A DNA stretch of 64,000 nucleotides, taken from the NCBI GenBank assembly GCA_942486035.1, contig CALNXK010000029.1:1726001-1790000 (forward strand), in the 5' to 3' direction. This document shows positions 12,361 to 24,694 of this stretch, in pieces (the first letter of the stretch is position 1; each line of letters begins with the position of its first letter). Source of the stretch: Porites lobata (taxonomy: Eukaryota > Cnidaria > Anthozoa > Scleractinia > Poritidae). The translations under genes were made by a program, and so were the position numbers. The notes beneath the pieces were generated by a model. That model was not told the origin of the DNA. It ran no database searches and saw only the letters and a list, made by a program, of their open reading frames with translations.

Positions 12361-13594
12361 ACAACAACAACAACAAAAACACGTGCAAGCCGTCTATTTT
12401 AACTTCGAGCCACTTGTCTATTGGAGGATTTGGAGATGTCCTTGACCAATCATTGCATGTGAATCTACATAGACTCCTTAGTCTGAATTATACTAAAGGC
12501 TTATAACCATTGGAGCCGGTTTCCATTGGTGTATTCCTAGATAACTGAGGTTTACTCATTAAGTGCATATCGCCGATTTCCATATATAAGGTGAGTGAAT
12601 TAGCTACAATTCTATCCGTTTAAGTTTCTAACACCGCTTCTAAGATATTAGGAAGTAAGAATTTCAATTAGCTTTCTTTTCTTTAATTTCACCTTAGTTG
12701 ATAGCCCCCGTAACCTCTTTCAAAATAGTAAACGGCCTTTCCTAGTGAGGCCATTGGTCAAAAAAAAAAAAAGTAGCTCGATAGACTTTTCCATACTTCC
12801 GTATGTGAACTCCGGAACAAAGGCTATTTTTTCGAATATGCATGAAGGTTACCTTTAATTAAAGATCAAACAGATGCGGCTGTACATTTAACCCAGCCTA
12901 AAAAGATCTAGGAAAAACATTTTACCTTCAACTATTCTCATAATAAGAGGCATAAATCTTAGCAAAGATCGGCCATATACGATATACTAAATTTCCCTGA
13001 GCACCAGGTAGTTTGCATCGCAGACGGAATAATAATTTTTTGCGCTCAAAGTAACCCTCCTTCCAGACTATGCGTGGGAAACGGGTGTTTTTTAATTGTT
13101 TTCTGCTTTTGTTCACCTCTCCAACTTCCCCCATTTTGTAAAGCTTGCACTGTGGAAAATAAAACCGTTTCAAGTGGGAAGTGAACAAATGATCCTAAAG
13201 TAATCCACGTTTATTTATTACGTCATGGCAATAGCGAAGCTCTAACTGTTATCTAGTAGCTAAGTGTAAGGCAATTGAAATCAAATTAAACAAAGACGCG
13301 TATTCTAGAGCAATTACATACGATAATACAATTAGGTGTCTAAGTGATTTCTATGTTAGTATCAATTACTTGAGACAGACAAATTACAATTTCATTAATG
13401 TAGCAAGCGTCACTCATGACAGTTTCGCATTATCGCTTGAAGCTTTAGGTCACTTCCATTATAATTCTACACACTCAATCACGACATTTATGCATTCGTT
13501 CTCGGTGAAACTTATTGTCCATTGTAAAAGTCTCATTGTACTTTGCGCCATTAACCGGCTAAGAAATTATTCACGTCTAAAATAAGTACTTTAC
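12361..13594. other. No gene recognised
   Basis: A (caa)n patch follows the foldback element, then A+T-rich sequence. The 60-85 codon ORFs here show no signal peptide, domain or paralog in the window. Confidence 0.5.
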
Positions 13595-13603
13595 AAGCCG
13601 TTT

Positions 13604-13777
13604 TAGCCTGCGTAGCAAGCGTTTTCGTTGGTTTCGGAGCAAAGAAAGACCGAGGAACGGGATTCTCGGTTTTGGCCACGCGAGAAATGAAACAAGAGCC
13701 ATTTTTCGCGCAATCTTTGACTCTCGTTCCTCGTTCTTTGCTCCTAAACCGCACGGAAACGCTTGCTACGCAGGCTA
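13604..13777. mobile_element. MULE-like MITE with 9-bp target duplication
   Basis: A 174-bp element with termini TAGCCTGCGTAGCAAGCG and CGCTTGCTACGCAGGCTA, which are exact reverse complements. It is flanked on both sides by the 9-base direct repeat AAGCCGTTT (13595-13603 and 13778-13786). A 9-bp target duplication is typical of Mutator-like (MULE) elements. The outer termini (TAGCCTGCG...CGCAGGCTA) match those of the larger element at 21735-22251, so they are one family. Confidence 0.9.
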
Positions 13778-14187
13778 AAGCCGTTTAGACCAGGAAACTA
13801 TAAACAATTTTAAGATTTAAATAATGCTGCACAAGACCTTTAATAATGTGTCAAAAAAATTAATCACTACTGCTGCTTTCGACGAGCTTGATAGGGCCCT
13901 GATATGAGCGGTTGCAGCTCTGCTCGCTTTGTCCATTAACCTCGGACGTACACGCAAATACATACCCCCAACGTATAACAAGTGGCGTGGAGGGTGGATG
14001 CAACCCCTCCCTGGAGTTTTTGATATGTTGAAGTATTTTGAAACGATTTTACCTTTAGTGAAAAGCTTTTGATCATCAAAACAAGATGAGGCAGATTTTA
14101 TGGGTGGTGGCGCTGCTGGAGGTCTGTGACGTCACCAACAATGGTTGCCATCTTGGCCGCCATCTTGGATTTTCCTAAGAATTAGAA

Positions 14188-15015
14188 ATCAGGTTAAAAC
14201 CTAACCTGAATTTCATCCGATTGCTTCGCGTCGTTTCGCCTCTCAGCAACGTCTGCTTGGAAACGACCGGCCGTTAATGCGTTCCAGTGACGTCACTACT
14301 ACTCGAAAACCGGTTAGTGATTTTGATTGGTTGAATGTCTAAACATTCGCATATTTATGCATAACAGTGAGAAATGTTAGCAGGATCATCGCTTGATATT
14401 CCGCGGATCATCCCTGGTATGCTTGCGTAGAGTTCAAACTTTTCGACAATCTTTATCGTAAACAGCAAAATTGCCCTCGTCTTCGAAACTGAAATGCTAA
14501 ATTGAGCTATGAATGAAGAATCATTGCGGAGAGTCGGTAGGTTTTTCATTTAGAGCCGCTATGTGGTTTTGGCAGTGATTTTGTTTATGCGAAGTCTCTG
14601 AGACCAAGGTTATAATTCGACCATCTAGCTACTGTTTTCAACGTCAAGTGCAATGATTCTGTTAAAGCAAATCATTGTGTTTTTTAACTAAGTGTTCCGT
14701 GTGTGTATCTATTTCATTGCGTGATTGCGACCGAGTTTGATTATGAAATTACAACGTTCAGAGTACTGCACGCAGTTGATAGTTTGAACGTTAAACATGA
14801 ATTACGATCGAAAAGAGTAAAGCCTTTCTGTACCATGCAGATATTTCCAAACGATATTTCTTGGTTTGCCACATGAAAATCGTGTTTAACTTTTTGCATG
14901 AATTAAAGTAAAGGAGTAGTGACGTCACTGGACGACATTAACAGCCGGTCGATTCAGACGTTACTGAGGGAGTAATAACGACTCGAAGTATATCGGATGA
15001 AATTCAGGCAAGCTA
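14188..15015. mobile_element. Long-inverted-repeat element
   Basis: About 110 bases at 14188-14305 (through gacgtcactactactcg) reappear as an imperfect reverse complement at 14910-15015 (gagtagtgacgtcactgg...cggatgaaattcagg). Both arms contain the CRE-like palindrome TGACGTCA. The spacer of about 600 bases has no transposase ORF. The outer limits are uncertain because similarity fades beyond the arms. Confidence 0.7.
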
Positions 15016-15372
15016 AAACCGCAAGAAATGTTTTTTTTTTGTGCTTTACATGAAAAATAATACATAAATGAGCATTCTGCGTGATTCTAGCCACAAGATT
15101 TACTTGTATTGTTGAAAGAAGTTGAAAAAACATGTATTTCCCCCCAAAATTGGCTTGATCACCTGTTACTTGTGACGTCATATCTCATAACCATAGCTAC
15201 TGATCATCACTAAACTTGTCTAAGTATCTGCGCCGGGGATGAACGAACAGCTACTGAAAATGTCAGGTGCTGATGTTTTATCCTTTAGGAAAAAACTCAG
15301 AAAAACCTTATGGTCCTTACTTCCGAGGGTTAAAGAAGGCAACTGCTTCAACACGTCGTTAAGCATTTCCTG

Positions 15373-15546
15373 CAGCGGCGGATCTAGGGGAGGGTGCAGG
15401 GGTGCACCCCACCCCCCTGAGATGACCTGCGATTTTCTAATACAACTGGTATTCTGCCAAAAAAAAAACTATGTGGTTTATTGGTGTTGAAGTAGAGCAA
15501 GAGACGAGTGCACCTCCTCCTAAAAAGAATCCTGGATCCGTCCCTG
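15373..15546. mobile_element. Short foldback MITE
   Basis: The left end cagcggcggatctag and the right end ctggatccgtccctg are imperfect inverted repeats, with a second inner pair (gggtgcaccccac / gtgcacctcctcc). No coding content. Confidence 0.6.
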
Positions 15547-16261
15547 TCCTGTCGACCACTTTTGCTTTCAGTACTAGTGTTTCTCTCCTTCTTTGCCGCT
15601 TTTTTACTGTTGGAGCATCACATAAGGAGAGTTTCAAATGTTGTTAGAAACTAAGACCACACAAAAATTGCTACGATATTCAATATCTAAAAAACATTAC
15701 GCACATGAATTAGAAGAGTGTAGGCTACCGTTTGCGCTCTAATGAATTTTTTTTAATATGACGATTCTTCATTTTTTGTGTCAACTAGAACTACTGGTAG
15801 TAGTTAAGAGTTCATGTTCAAACATACCGCATCCATTCAAATTTGCAGCTACTGAAATAAAATAATTTGCTTTGAATGCGGTCATTGTGCTTCTGGTTGG
15901 CAATAATTATTGATATCAGTGTGATGTCAGCTTGTATCGCTATTAATATCCACAAGCATATCGAATGAATATCTTTTTATTTCTCCATATATTTATTTGA
16001 AATTAATTACAGTATAGACTTTAAGAAACTGAAATAACTATTGAGATTGAAAGTTAGGAAACCCTCACAAAATGATCTGTTAAAAAGTAGCTCAAACGAG
16101 TAGCTCAGAAATGAAAGAGATGAAGAAATTCAATATATTACTAGTGATAACTTGATAAACCAGCTAAAACTCCCGAAAGAAGGTGTGACTTTACACTGAC
16201 TAACAAGTTTCAATGCCACAGCCATCTTGAGCACCGGCGGAGTCGCCAGAATCACGCCAAA
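15547..16261. other. No gene recognised
   Basis: A+T-rich sequence downstream (minus strand) of the Arg-rich peptide gene at 16262-17013. It probably includes that gene's 3' UTR. Confidence 0.4.
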
Positions 16262-17013
16262 TTAAGGTGGATGTTTTGCTTCCCGTCTTCTCGGAATGTC
16301 TTCCAGTGTTGTCTTCTTCCTCTCCTTCCACTGAAATCTAGGGGGGTGGGGCGAGAAGAAAAAATTATACATCTGTGAGCCAAATAAATGTGAGGAGTAT
16401 CCAGGTTAACTCATATTGTCCATATTGTGGATCAAAATAGCGCAAAGTTTCTCTCTTTTCATGCACCTAAAATTCTGAAAACATTTGCAGTCGTCTATGG
16501 GCCCTGGAAACATTATAAAGAATCACCAAGACGTCTTGCTTTGTTTTCGTTTGTTTGTTTGCATATTGTTATTTTGTTTTTTTTTTCTTTTGTTGCTGTT
16601 GTTTGTTTGTTGTTTGCTTGTTTGCTTTTTTTTTTGGTTGGTTGTTGTTTCTCTTTTACTGGCCACAGCTGTCCGAGAAAATGACCACTTGAAACACAAC
16701 TAACTTTGGTTTGGGAGAGAGTGGGGAGTACTATTTTCTACCCAACATCTTAAAAACTTGACAACGCTTGTCGCTGGTGTAATATCTGATAAGTGAAAGA
16801 GACAGAGGGAGCATCTCGTCCACACTTTGTTGTACAAAAAATGTATATACATACGTCAGAGATCAAATTGGCCTTTCCTCCTACTCTTCGACGACGTAGT
16901 AGTCGTCGCCGTCGCATTCTTCTATCTCCTTCAAATCCTGTAGTCTCATCCAACAAAACGATGCTAACAATGAGCCACAAGGCAATAAAGATGAAGAAAC
17001 GGTTGGAGTTCAT
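16262..17013 (-). CDS. Arg-rich secreted peptide precursor (two exons)
   Basis: Exon 1 is 17013 down to 16855 and ends at a good donor, GAC|GTATGT. The acceptor tctagatttcag| opens exon 2, 16330 down to 16262. The predicted protein is about 75 residues. It starts MNSNRFF with a hydrophobic core (IFIALWLIVSIVLL), then DETTGFEGD, and then a strongly basic segment (RRMRRRRLLRRRRVGGK, residues 31-47), and exon 2 adds more basic residues (KERKK, IPRRREAKHPP). The start was chosen because it aligns with the MESK starts of the paralogs; an in-frame ATG 57 bases upstream would add a non-signal extension. A second frame of exon 2 is also open to 16200 and is acidic, so the tail is uncertain. A cationic secreted peptide is inferred; its function is unknown. 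Confidence 0.55.
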
Positions 17014-18983
17014 TATCACCAATGTCTTTGTCTCTTCTTTGTTTTTAAAACTACTTGAATTAGAGGCCAATTCTTTGTGTCTTTTATGACGTTAATATCC
17101 TCTAAACTGCGAGATCACTCGCGGGATGTACATGTAACACGGCGAGACTCTGTGGAGATAGTAAATTCTAAATAAATTTACTAATTCGTCTTCAATACTG
17201 ACAGTTATTTATTATATTTGATGAACTCGACATTTGGATCGATATATATATAAAAAAGACAGAAATAGAAAAAAATAGGTTTCTACCATTTGCATCGGCA
17301 GAGCGGTCGGTTCGCGGATTGGACAAATGCTAAGCAAAGTTCAGGACTGGCCTAAATTTCGTCCGGGAATCGCGTTTTGCACAAATCAGTTCCATTTACC
17401 GAAAAACGGCCGCGAAAGCCTGAAGCTGGTATCATGGAATGAGATTTCGGTTTGGAGCATTCCGACTACCTTTTCAGACTTTCCGTTGGGGCGAGTCAAG
17501 AACTGTTTTCAAGGGAAAGTTTTACCTTTTTTTTTTCCTTTTTAATTTTGCTTTCAAGATTCCTAATACTGTCTAAACCGCCCTTTAGAAGGAAGTCTGG
17601 TTATAAGGTAAATAGCGCCGAGTCACGAATAATATATTGTTCATCCGTTTATGTTTATTAATTAAGACAACTGTGCCCGTTATTCAGGTTATGGATCTCT
17701 TATCCAAAGGAACGAGCAAAACTGTGGATGTGAAATTTTCGAAATGAGAAAGTCAATCAAAGTACTCATTGTCTAATGGACCTATACTTTTTGCTTTCAG
17801 CGAGTAGTTTTTTTTATTATTCTTAATTTAATGTTGCCCATACAAAGTGATTTGTATGTGATAATTGGACCCAATTGTAAACCTTCTGGTCCATAATTAG
17901 GATAGACCAACGGTATAGAGACAATGAATAACTTTGTTTGAATTTCCGGCCTAGGATCGAGGACCTCTATTTAACTTCAATAGGGGAATCATGGGGTCAC
18001 GGACGTTAAAGCTTGCTCTGGTGTTACCACAAAGCTCCAGAAACCAGCATCGGTATGGGCTCTATAAAATCTCCCGAAGTTATGTTGTTGACAGCATGGC
18101 TTTGGATTAACGGCTACGTCTGTACCTCAACAAAAAGTCTTAATGCAAACACCCAAACTTAAAAGCGGTGTAAAGGAGTTACAAAATCTTAAAGGGCTGA
18201 ACCATAAGGTACTGGAGTCAGATTGAGTTGAATCGTTAGATCTTAACTGCGTTATGATGATTTTTGTTTGAAAGGACTGGAGTGCATATTTAATTCATGA
18301 TGAAGCGCTCTGACAACGGTGTGACTACGCCACCGATTCCGTGCCATTTAATGATGGTACGAGTAGGCTTCCGAAAATTCAGTGAAGAGAAAGTGGTCTG
18401 CACGATATGATTGTGGCCCCTTAAAAGATCATGTAGAAGATGGACCGAGTGACTTTCGCAAAGACGTCTGGGACTGTTACAAGGACGTCCGGGGAAAAAT
18501 AGGCCGCCAAAAGCTGACGGGTGCGATCGACCCCAGTAACGATACCAGAGACAACTGCGGGGAGCTTTTCGGCTAAGAAGTCCCCTTCTCGTTTCTTAAG
18601 TGGCGAATGGTAAAGCAAATAATAGTAGTGATTTTGGGGGGTAATCTGTAGCTCAAAAACAGGTCCCATCTATGAGGCTGTGTTGTCCAGACAATTAATG
18701 CACGCTAATGACATTTATTTTCTTTGATATAGACAATGCAACGGCATGGAATCAGCCTCCCCCATAAAAAAAAGTAAGATAAGATCGATAATAAATCAAT
18801 AAAACTCGAATTGGCTACAATTTACAAATGATTTGAATGGCGATACCCGCGTAGTAATACAAAGTGGCAAGATCAAACGTCGATGCCTCCCTTCATTGGA
18901 CTTTAGGCTTTGAACAATATGCCACTTTCTATTAATGGCAATGAAATCATTTTTAGTATAAATAGCAGGTTATTCCATTCTAA
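17014..18983. other. No recognised gene; one unexplained ORF
   Basis: A TATA-like run lies at 17240-17252, on the upstream side of the minus-strand peptide gene. A plus ORF at 18382-18576 (MKRKWSARYDCGPLKDH..., 64 residues, four Cys, no signal peptide) has less biased composition than its surroundings, but I recognise no domain. The rest is A+T-rich with no supported feature. Confidence 0.4.
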
Positions 18984-19115
18984 GGGCCTGTTTACATGGA
19001 GTGGGGGATCCCGGTCTAGTGGGGTTGGTTTCTTTTGTTTTCACGCTCTGGGGGACACAAAATAAAAGAAACCTACCCACTAGACCGGGCGTCCCCCACT
19101 CCATGTAAACAGGGT
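18984..19115. mobile_element. Foldback MITE, GTTTACATGGAG family
   Basis: A near-perfect hairpin. The left arm cctgtttacatggagtgggg is mirrored by ccccactccatgtaaacagg on the right, and an inner pair (ccggtctagt / actagaccgg) continues the stem. Flanking taa on both sides may be a 3-bp target duplication, as in Harbinger-type MITEs. It shares its ends with the element at 20235-20397. Confidence 0.85.
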
Positions 19116-20234
19116 CTAAGAGGAACAATTACTTAATTAATAATTAATAATTAATTGCAGGCAATTGCTTTCTGGGTTGAAGAGCCAAGTATTTCAGATC
19201 TTGTAGGGTGGACGCGATCATAGCAAGGAAAAATAGCACGAAAAATATTTCAACCCATAGATTGATTTCCTTATACTTACTGCCACTTGCTTACATGCAG
19301 TTTGCTTAGATAACAGCAAGTTGCGTGCAATTCATGAATATTAAGAGGAGATATCAGTAAGAATCAATTCAAATATCGGGCGGCGGACAGAGCTCAAAAT
19401 TTGATTTCGCTTATACTTTGTTCATTTGTAGGCTCAGGCACTATACATATAATTTCAAAGTTTATTTGAATGAATAAGGTTTCGTTTGAAAGAAATTTAA
19501 TTTTAACTGTAAACGGTATTTTTCGTGGTAATTACCTTAAAATTTGCCAACTTTCACAAAGTTATTCAGTCATTTAGTCCATCTTTCTAGAGTATCTTTA
19601 CGAATATCCAGTTAAACTAAAGTTACTTTAGTCCATTGATTCCGACAACAGCTCGCTAACTCTGCTCACAAAAAACATATGATTTTTTGAGGAAGCACAC
19701 CAACATCCTTTCTGAATTTGGTTTGATGGCTGGTCAAAACAAACATGTCAGAACATGCCGCGGTACGCAACGAATCTCACCAGGAAACCTTTTGGTCATC
19801 TTTAAAGGATGGTTTTAACTTTCTACAACTTTATTTGTTTGGGACCTTTTGTACTTTTTTGGCAAATACTTCTTAAGTGAGCACAATTTCGCCTTCCGCC
19901 ATGTTGGAATGTCTTACATCACGGAGACAGGCAAAACGAAGGTCACCGCTACAATCAAACGGCACATAGTTTCACCACTTATCACTATAAAAATCTCTAA
20001 TAAACTTTTAGATAGACCAAATTCACCTGTAGAAAAGTCCGATGTAAAGAAAAGCAACAAGGAACGCACCAGACTTCGGCGGTAACTGTTTGTTATCGCG
20101 TCCGTCTGCGTGACCTCGCGCTGCGACTAGGCCAAAAGCCCATTAGACTCCAACGTGCTTGGCCAAATCTCACTTGTATACCCTTCTCCTTCGCTTGAGT
20201 TATTAACTTACCTGCTTCATTTTTAGTACGATAA
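19116..20234. other. No gene recognised
   Basis: Starts with a taattaattaattaat patch (19133-19157). The 78-codon ORF at 19849-20085 has no recognisable features. Nothing else is supported. Confidence 0.4.
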
Positions 20235-20397
20235 GGGCCTGTTTACATGGAGGTGAGGTAACCCGCTTAGCTGGCGTAACCCGCCTGTCCATATAATCTC
20301 TCATTTTAACTTGAAGTTACGTTTACATGATAGGTAGGGTGACCCGTCACATGTTACCTCGCCTACCTGGTGTCCCCCACCTCCGTGTAAACAGGCC
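20235..20397. mobile_element. Foldback MITE, GTTTACATGGAG family, second copy
   Basis: The left end gggcctgtttacatggaggt and the right end cacctccgtgtaaacaggcc are inverted repeats. The inside carries smaller repeats (gtaacccgc twice; gttacctcgcctacc). It is the same terminal family as 18984-19115, 1.1 kb away, but with a different interior. Confidence 0.8.
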
Positions 20398-21725
20398 TTT
20401 TGTCTCATTCCATGGGCGCTTTAAACTCTCCATGACCCCGCATCTTTTATAACATTATTCCATGTGTCATGCAATATGCATGACAAATGAACCGGAAATG
20501 GAATTTTCCTCAAAATTCTTCTTGGCATTCTAAGAAACTTTCCTGACTTAAGAAAAGCGAATCATTATTAGGAAAACGTTCAAAATCAGAGGCTGACGTT
20601 TTCTAGAAATAACTGAAAAGTATATGGTACACTGGAACCTCGCTCTACGGACACCCGCTTAATATGGACACCCGGAAGTAAGAGAAAGTCTCCAGTGACC
20701 CGACAAAAAGTTCATGTATTTTCTCTATAAATGACCCGCCACATACGGACACCGGTTAATAAGGACAAAGGACACTTTTCTGTTTCCCAAGTCACATTAA
20801 CTCTCATAACACTAAACCCCGCTTAACAGTTCTTTTCTGCAATTTTTACATGTTAATCGGTCGTTCAAAGGAACGATTTAGGGTGACTAACAATATTGCT
20901 TTCCTTCGTTTTCGTTACTAGATCTGCTACCATTTCGGCTGACCAAAAGTCGCGCAGTATATTTCCTTATCCTCTACTGCGAAACAAAATTGGTTCGCAA
21001 TCCTTTGCTATTCACTGTATTTGTTCTTGTTGCTCCTTGTACAAAATCAAGGAAATTCCGGGTTAAAAGAGTGTACACTAAAATTACAATATACAGTCTA
21101 CCTTGCATGTCTTACATAGTACCTTTCTTATTGCCCCCAAGCCCCTTCCCCCTTGTCCCACCCCCGCCGTTGGATTTGACACCCCTTTTTTATGTTGATG
21201 GACTTCAAACGTCATCAATGGTAGCAAGCGCAAAGATAGCTGACAATGGAAGAAAGTGGGAAGACACGACTAGTTATAGTGACATAATTATACGATTATA
21301 CCTTTGAATTGCTCTATTTCCTACTAGTTATGGTCCTGCCAGGCACATTTCAGTTTGACATTAACTTTTCCCTGAGAGGACAGTGAAAAATCAGGGACAG
21401 CGAAGCTTTTTTCGAATTCTGATGGGGTTAGCCCTCACAGCACGAGCTGAAAGACCGCTGAAGGAGCGAGTTTCTCTAGAGGGCTCTGCCAGAAAATTTT
21501 GACAATTTGAGATAAACCCGGGAATTCTTGGCCCTGTCTCAGACCAAAAATGACATTTTTCACACCCGTTTGCAGATCTAACCTCTAAAAAATTATTCGT
21601 CAACATTCGGCTTAGATTAGAACGCCAACAGAAAAATTTCTTAAAATCTACGTCGAATTTGGTTATTTCTTTCTTATTCATTTGGAATTGAAACGTAATA
21701 AATACATTCATTCGCCGTCGATTCC
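20398..21725. other. No gene; pogo-like MITE fragment near 20629-20770
   Basis: The sequence acactggaacctcgctctac ggacaccc at about 20629 resembles the ends of pogo/Tigger-type MITEs (compare the intact one at 53393-53580), but no matching right end is visible. Other ORFs here begin at non-ATG codons or are low complexity. Confidence 0.45.
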
Positions 21726-21734
21726 GCGAAAACC

Positions 21735-22251
21735 TAGCCTGCGAAAACATCCGTTTCTCCTCGCTCTTCGCCGCTGGGGACGTTTCGCGAGGAGGAACGT
21801 CTGCGACTCAGTGGCAAAAATTCCATACTGATGACGCAAATCAATGTTTACAAAATAAATCCGGTAGTCATGGGGTTCCAAATACAAATTTGTACAGTTT
21901 TACGTGTCTTCTGGTCGATTTTGGTAAATTTTTGTGTTCATCTGCCAACGAGCTCCAGCAGAACTCAAATACTTCTTCTAGAGAAGAGTATATTCAACAA
22001 ATATTGACTGTTTTGCTAGAGATTCTTCGCGTTTACATTTGACCTCTGGGCCTTTTGTCTTTTGTCTGTCATTCGTAAACAATAGCTAAAACAATGTAAC
22101 TACTCAGTCGACCAATCAGCGCTTCTGACCAGATTCCGGACAGATTTTACGTCATCAGTATGGAATTTTTGTCGCTGAGTCGCAGACGTTCCTCCGCGCG
22201 AAACGTCCCCAGCGGCGAAGAGCGAGGAGAAACGGATGTTTTCGCAGGCTA
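21735..22251. mobile_element. MULE-like MITE with 9-bp target duplication
   Basis: A 517-bp element starting TAGCCTGCGAAAACATCCG and ending CGGATGTTTTCGCAGGCTA, with arms of about 100 bases that include cgtttctcctcgctcttcgc and its reverse complement. It is flanked by the direct repeat GCGAAAACC (21726-21734 and 22252-22260). It has no transposase ORF. Termini and target-duplication length match the element at 13604-13777. Confidence 0.9.
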
Positions 22252-22509
22252 GCGAAAACCCTATATACGCGATTCCAGACCGAACTATTCACTGTTAGTT
22301 TCTGCACCGAAACTCAAATTTTCGTCACCCAATCCAAGCTCATGAGGTCGGCAACGGGAAAATAGTCATGTCATGGACTTTTCTGGTGTTTGAAAACAGA
22401 AACCTCTGACTATATAGTCATAAGATCAATTTCTGTTTCGCACCCACTGAAGCTGTCTGATATGAAGTGAGCCAGCTCGGTTAGCCCGGCTTGCCCGCTT
22501 TATCGTTCT

Positions 22510-22654
22510 GGCTCGGCTCATGCCTTGTATCCTTATAAAATTTTTGTCGTGTTTGTATGAGAAGACAGGCTGACGAGATCCCAGTTGCTCGAAACGAGAT
22601 CTCAGCTAGTGGGTCAACTACAATTTGACGAGGAAACAAGGCGTGAGCCGAGCC
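22510..22654. mobile_element. Short inverted-repeat element
   Basis: ggctcggctcatgccttgt on the left is mirrored by acaaggcgtgagccgagcc on the right, and an inner pair gagatccc...gagatctc lies near 22577-22606. Noncoding. Confidence 0.65.
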
Positions 22655-22660
22655 ATCCCG

Positions 22661-24556
22661 GTAAAGTGCAGGAAAACGGAAAGTGAACACACGATTTTTT
22701 AGCCCCCTACCCCTTTCGACGCCTCCTACGCAGGAGACTGATCACTTCCTAATTAAATTCTCACCAGGAAAATTGCGGGATGTATTCAGAAGTGGGAAAG
22801 ATGGAGAATACCGAATTTCCTAGGATTTGCCGTTTTGTAAAATTATTGGTAAATGAGGGTTTTCTTGCCGTAAAGACTGGTTGTGAATTGCGCGAAAGTA
22901 ATTCAATTATCCGGAAGCTCATCAGCAAATGTAAACATATGTACTGAAATATTTTTCATGCATCTTGTTGATGCCAGTCTCAAACTAATCCCCATTTTAA
23001 GCGACTTTATGCCCGTCCAAAATCTAACTTTTCTCAGTTTTGAAGGTATCTTCTGACCGAACCTTTATCTGATTGCTTAGTTCTGTTTTTAAAATCCCGT
23101 GTTGACAATCTTGAAGACATATAAAATATTTTCACAAGTGTTCTGTATTTGCACAATGGCTTCAAGCAGTCAAAATAAAGATTTTGTGAATTCCTTTCCT
23201 CCTTACCGTTAAACCCAAAGGAAAAGGAATATAAAGCTGAAGATATCAGTGCAGAAGTCGCTCACCCCGGTTATTCGAAGTGAAGATGAAGTCTTATGAT
23301 GGCGTCAAGGGTCGGTGCGTGACGTGTAGGAAATCAATGTCACGATATCATGCATGGAATCAGAGTCCAGTATAAAACCATTGCCAAATTGCCGTTAACT
23401 TTAAAAATAACATAGAGGCAGTGACATTTGTGTACTACCAAGTTAAATCTCACTTGCACTTATAATTTTAGACTCATTTTATCCAAAAGTAATACTCCTT
23501 TTCACAGTACTTTCTCACAGTTTCAATATGGCGGACATCGAAAAGTCCTCATTAGCAAACTTCGGGGAGGTCGTATCGAAAAACTTAAAAAGATCCCACA
23601 GAAATGAAAAGAAAACATAAAACATCTATCCGTAAACTATAGAGAAAGCTTATTCTGAGGATTTATTTTGGCGTATATGTACCGACTTTTATGTCACTTT
23701 GGAGCCATTCAGAAAAGGCAACGACGTGCACGTGCCTCTCCATGGATCTTATACAGTAAGCAGTCTTCAATATAAACAATATCTAATTTACCAAGGGGCG
23801 AACTATTTCTTCATAGTAAGAAATCATTTATTGGCTTTATCCCGCTAACTTGAGAGAGCCACGAATAAAGTGAAATTTCAGTTCATCAAAGAGTTCATTT
23901 TGGTTCAAAACGGACCAAACCGATTCTATTTAATTCGCCTTATAAACGCAAAAAATTAGACCAAATTAACCCTCTTTTGTTACCTACGATACAATATTCT
24001 ATCAATGTTTTAAAAAAGTATCAGCGAAAACGAATTTTGAGCTTTACTGACGATTACTATTCATACCCACTGCAGATTGCTACAAAATTTACTCTGGGCA
24101 CTAAATTAAATTATTCGTACTCACCTCAGAATTGAAATATCTGTACTCCGGCTACGTTTCTGGTAAAGCGCACACGATTAAACCAAGAATTTATACCAAA
24201 TTTTAACTGCATGTGGCCTTTTCAATCATTACCAAACCTTGCAATCACTTCCACTCTTATAAGTTAAGCTTAGTAACATATGTCGGAAGTGAGTGTCATT
24301 GACAAGAAAAACAGACGGTTTAAAGTTTCTGAAGGTACCCTAGCCCGCCACTGACCCACTAATGGCCTTGTCAATACTGAATCTATCGCATTCAATCCTG
24401 TTCAGAGGCCAAAACAAGAGTATTCATAATCTAGATTCGTTAACAATGCGAAAGAAAAGGATGCTATCTCTAATTGCAATTTAAAAGACACTTTACGTTT
24501 TGCAAAGGAGGGTTACCTCTTAACTTGGAACAGACAAACCGTCAGGCCGGTAATTG
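22661..24556. other. No gene recognised
   Basis: No ORF above the reporting length with recognisable content, no clear inverted repeats, and A+T-rich throughout. This is the cleanest featureless stretch of the left half. Confidence 0.5.
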
Positions 24557-24694
24557 TCCTTAGAACTAATTATAGATGTCTATTGACGTCACTATAATAA
24601 AAAGGATAGTTTTATTGCGCACAACTATCCTTAGAACTAATTATAGATGTCTGTAAACGTCACTATGATAAAAAGAATACTTTTATTGCGCATT
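24557..24694. repeat. Two tandem copies of a 71-bp unit
   Basis: The unit starts tccttagaactaattataga and contains gacgtcacta and ttttattgcgca. Copy 1 is 24557-24627 and copy 2 is 24628-24694, with a few substitutions. Each unit holds a half or whole CRE-like TGACGTCA, but a regulatory role is only a guess. Confidence 0.85.

Noticed and set aside
20990..21307. 105-codon ORF with a hydrophobic start
   Set aside because: It begins at TTG and not ATG, has proline-rich low complexity in the middle, and overlaps repeat-like sequence. No splice or family support.
21735..22251. Divergent promoter or palindromic regulatory island
   Set aside because: Perfect target duplications and matching termini in a second element show that it is a transposon.
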